Positions 40,121 through 42,853 of a stretch of DNA of 42,853 nucleotides are shown here, in pieces. The notes under the pieces are model-generated. The model did no database searches, was not told the DNA's origin, and saw only the letters and a list, made by a program, of their open reading frames with translations. The translations under genes and the position numbers were made by a program. The DNA lies in assembly GCA_002439165.1 (NCBI GenBank), contig DJTE01000029.1, positions 6,562 through 49,414 of the forward strand, given 5' to 3'. Every line of letters starts with the position of its first letter. Positions within the stretch are counted from its first letter, which is position 1. The DNA is from Chryseobacterium indologenes (GTDB lineage Bacteria; Bacteroidota; Bacteroidia; Flavobacteriales; Weeksellaceae).

Positions 40121-42330
40121 CTAAAAATTAAAAGTATAGGAAAGGTTGAATGTTCTTCCTCTTCCTTTGTAACTGAACAGTTCCGGAAGTCCGTAAGTAG
40201 AATACAGAACCTGGGAACGCTTGCTCCATATCGTCTGGTAATCTGTATTGAATAGATTCTGGATTCCCAAATTGAATTTACCCCACGGGAACCGGTAGCC
40301 TACCATCAGATCTGAGGTATTGTAGCCGTCAATTTCATTTTTCAGGTCATCCGTCAGCTTGAAATTCTGCAGCGACTGAAATCTGAATGACCAGTTTCTG
40401 ACATTATAACCGATATAGGTAACCAGTTTTGAAGGGGAAGCATTGTAAATTTCCTGCTTCTGCCATTCTCCGTTGTTATCTACTTCCGATTTGATCAAAA
40501 GTCCGCTCGCTCCGAAATAAACTCCGTTATTCATGGAATAGGAAACTTCCGCTTCTATTCCCATATTTCTCAGCTTAAGGTCATTAACAAGGATCTGGAA
40601 AGTTTTTCTGTCTACCGTCACCGTCTTATCCGAATTACTTAAGAAACCTGCAATCTGTCCTCTGAGTCCGCCTTTATTGATACGGTATCCTACTTCAAAC
40701 TGATTGGTTTTAATCGCCTGAAGAGGCTGCTGTTTTACATTGATACTGGAAACGACGTCCCAGTTGTTATTGACCAGCTTATATGTTCCGATCCCGTAAT
40801 ATTTGGAAGGATCCGCAAGGCTTACTCCCTGTGAAAATGTTCCCCACGCCTGATGCTGCTCATTGAATTTGTATAAAAGACCTGCATTGGCCAGGGTGAC
40901 ATTATATGAACTCTCCCCTCCCGGAATGGCAGATGCTGAATTTCCGTAGCCCATCGCCACCTGTGTCTGCTGCACGGAACCTACAAAATCAGCCACTTTT
41001 ACCTTAATATTCTGATAACGGATTCCGGCATTGATCTGAAGTTTCGGAAGAATATCATATTTTGCCTGAACATATCCCGCATAACTCTGTGAATGGTTAG
41101 TAGGATATCTTCCCAGGCTGTATTGTGTTTCATTGATCAGTCCCCCGCTTGACATGGTTTTCGCCAGATCGTATACAGACTGCGTTCCCTCAAATTTTTC
41201 AAGGTCTACATCCACTCCGTACGTTACATTCAGTGATTTCCACGATTTTGATAATAACGCCTTGATTCCTGAATAGTACGTATCCTGCTGTGAAGAAGAC
41301 ATATAAGCGATTGGTCCGCTCTGAAGGGCTACTGTTCCAGGGAAAGGATAGAATCCAAGCTTTTCCCCTCTCGCTGCAAGCTGTACATAAAGATCCTGAC
41401 CGCCCAGGATACCGCCGGCATTATAAGCCAGAGTTCCCATAAAACGTTCTGTGCCAACATTTTTATCGGATGAAAAACCATCACGCATTTCCAGTAAGGA
41501 TGCATTTTTTGTTGTAAAAGCACTTAAATTCTGTCCTAAATAAAGACTTCTGTCTCCATTGAATTTAGAATTATAATACTGAAGTGAAGCTGTAATTTTA
41601 TGCTTGCTGTTCAATTTATAGCCCCCTGTTGCAAGGATATCAATCGACTGGTTATACTGAAGATCCGTTTGGGTAATATCGGTAATCACCTGGTTCTGAT
41701 CTGCTCCGTACACCCCGCCATTCTGCTGGTAAGCAATTCCCAGTCTTCCGAAAAGTTTCTCGCCTTTCCCTGCAATGGACTGTGCGGCACGGAAATCATG
41801 ATCGTCTTTCCCCATGAACCCCGTTCTTACTCCTACTTCCGTTTCTCCGCTGATCCCGTTTTTGGAAGGAGCTTTGGTGATGATATTGATAATACCTCCT
41901 GTTGCATTCCCGCCGTAGATGGAACTTGCTCCGGAAAGAACCTCAATTCTTTCAATATTAAAAGGATCGATGGCATCCAGCTGTCTGCTGATCGCACGGA
42001 TACTGTTCAGGGAAACCCCGTCTATCATCACCAGTGCAGAGCGCCCCCTCATATTCTGACCGTAATTGGTTCTTCCCTGCGGACCGATATCCATACTCGG
42101 AATCAGGATAGAAAGCATTTCTTTGATAGGAACCCCGCTTTTAGCCTGCTCCTGGATTTTTCTTTCTGCACGATCCACACGGTTCCCGGAATATCAGAGA
42201 TTTTTGTCGGTTTCCGGGAAGCTACAATCACCACATCATCAATACCTTTAGAGGCAATAGAATCATTGGCGGTCTGGGAAAACATCATTCCCGAAGCCAG
42301 AAGACCTATTAACGCATATTGCTTTTTCAT
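40121..42330 (-). pseudogene. TonB-dependent siderophore receptor, frameshifted near the N-terminus
   Basis: The first part (42330 down to about 42190) encodes a signal peptide (MKKQYALIGLLASGMMFSQ) and the Ton-box/plug start DDVVIVASRKPTKISDIPGTVW. The rest, in another frame from about 42180, encodes KIQEQAKSGVPIKEML, the plug with GRTNYGQNMRGR and IEVLSGASSIYGGNATGGIINII, and a full barrel ending in NLSYTFNF. Joined, they make a typical receptor of about 736 residues. The two frames meet at a GTGTGGATC sequence where one net nucleotide (1, 4, 7...) is missing. Everything downstream is intact, so the break is recent, a sequencing error, or a case of phase variation or recoding. A GTG at 42178 cannot replace the signal peptide. 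Confidence 0.88.
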
Positions 42331-42357
42331 TCTTTTATTTCAAGTTTTATAATGCGT

Positions 42358-42365
42358 CAAATTTA
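42358..42365 (-). promoter_or_regulatory. -7 promoter element TAAATTTG of the receptor gene
   Basis: An exact TAnnTTTG match on the minus strand, 27 nt before the receptor ATG. A TTG lies 24 nt further upstream, one nt longer than the usual spacer. This shows the frame that carries the signal peptide has its own promoter. Confidence 0.55.
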
Positions 42366-42397
42366 ATTTTTATTCTTTCTAAATAAAAACAATTAAG

Positions 42398-42413
42398 TAT
42401 GAAATTTTTCATA
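42398..42413. promoter_or_regulatory. Candidate operator palindrome upstream of the receptor gene
   Basis: TATGAAA / TTTCATA are perfectly complementary around TT. It lies about 33 nt upstream of the -7 element, so a bound protein could overlap the -33 region. It is not an obvious Fur box. Confidence 0.35.
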
Positions 42414-42437
42414 TTTCAAGAGGTTATTATACATCCT

Positions 42438-42740
42438 TAGAATCTGTTTAAACTTTATTTGAAACATTAAAATTCGGCAGCTTCAGGAATGAAATCCTTT
42501 ATTTATCATTTTTATAAATTGCGAAATTGTTTCTCTTTGTGTAAAAATTGTATGTTGTTTTTTTTATGAAACGAAGGCATTTAAATGCTTTGTCCATATT
42601 TAAGGAAGCTAAGTATAGAATATTCGATGAAGCGTACGCCTTAGTCACATGCTTCATCAGTGACGAAGTTGCATGTCTTTGCCTGCTAAAATGAAAAGCA
42701 TCTTACATATAGCTCTGCGTTTATTTTCTTTCTATTTTTT
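42438..42740 (+). repeat. Dispersed structured repeat, diverged copy 3
   Basis: It begins TAGAATCTGTTTAAA like copies 1 and 2 and keeps GATGAAGC/GCTTCATC, the third hairpin (GTGAC-GAA-GTTGC, pairing with G-T wobbles) and CTTTGC. The first hairpin is shortened to GAATATTC, and the outer pair is degraded. It lies between the receptor promoter and copy 4. Confidence 0.65.
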
Positions 42741-42741
42741 G

Positions 42742-42853
42742 AAACGCAAAGTTTACATCTTTTTACTGCATATTTCGAGGATGCAAAGAGTAGAATCAAC
42801 TCCGTTGATCCGATGAAGGGTACGCATTAGCCACATGCTTCATCAGTGACGAA
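42742..42853 (+). repeat. Dispersed structured repeat, copy 4, cut by window end
   Basis: ACGCAAAG (42744-42751), then GCAAAG, the GAATCAA/TTGATCC hairpin, GATGAAGG...GCTTCATC and GTGACGAA follow in the same order as copy 1, up to the last base of the window. It sits directly behind copy 3 in the same orientation, so the two form a tandem pair. Confidence 0.75.

Noticed and set aside
42103..42330. Separate small secreted protein
   Set aside because: It is the N-terminus of the TonB-dependent receptor; the sequence up to IPGTVW continues in another frame, so it is one broken gene.

Overview
The window looks like chromosomal DNA from a flavobacterium of the family Weeksellaceae, most likely Chryseobacterium or a close relative. 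The evidence is an AT-rich sequence, several promoters of the Bacteroidota type (TAnnTTTG at -7), a SusC/SusD locus, A-rich leaders instead of strong Shine-Dalgarno sites, and a mix of secreted proteins and lipoproteins typical of that group. The genus is inferred from overall protein character, without a database search. I see no rRNA, tRNA, CRISPR array, transposase, integrase or phage gene.

Layout. (1) 0.3-3.2 kb, plus strand: a lipocalin-like lipoprotein, an SGNH esterase with a small helical protein, and a secreted TPR protein. (2) 3.2-6.9 kb, minus strand: an RhlE-like DEAD-box helicase with a DEFD motif II, a secreted cysteine-rich protein, and an ABC1/UbiB-type kinase. (3) 7.0-10.2 kb, plus strand: a 54-residue cysteine-rich peptide with a bacteriocin-type leader, a copy of a structured dispersed repeat, an AraC regulator and a secreted TPR-esterase. 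(4) 10.6-20.97 kb, minus strand: a GNAT-nitrilase fusion, a second copy of the repeat, guaA, a purine cluster purM-purN-purH-purD, an FMN reductase and a pirin. (5) 21.0-22.9 kb: a repeat-rich zone with two degenerate tandem units carrying stubs of the neighbouring transporter gene and of a small unknown gene. (6) 22.9-35.3 kb, minus strand: a starch/maltodextrin utilisation locus. (7) 35.5-38.3 kb, plus strand: metG and a secreted protein. (8) 38.3-42.3 kb, minus strand: a methyltransferase, a siderophore-interacting flavoprotein and a TonB-dependent siderophore receptor interrupted by a frameshift. (9) 42.4-42.85 kb: further copies of the dispersed repeat, cut by the window edge.

How the genes work together. 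In the starch locus, SusC, SusD and the SusE-like lipoprotein would bind and import maltodextrins. GH13 and GH97 enzymes would cut them in the periplasm, and an MFS symporter would take maltose or short dextrins into the cytoplasm. PurD, PurN, PurM, PurH and GuaA cover steps from phosphoribosylamine to IMP and from XMP to GMP. The receptor and the siderophore-interacting reductase would form a ferric-siderophore uptake pair, if the receptor frame is intact in the living cell.

The least explained items are the cysteine-rich leader peptide, the roughly 300-bp repeat with a nested cloverleaf of inverted repeats, the chimeric tandem units at 21.2-22.2 kb, and a 35-bp element that occurs once in each of three consecutive purine-cluster spacers.
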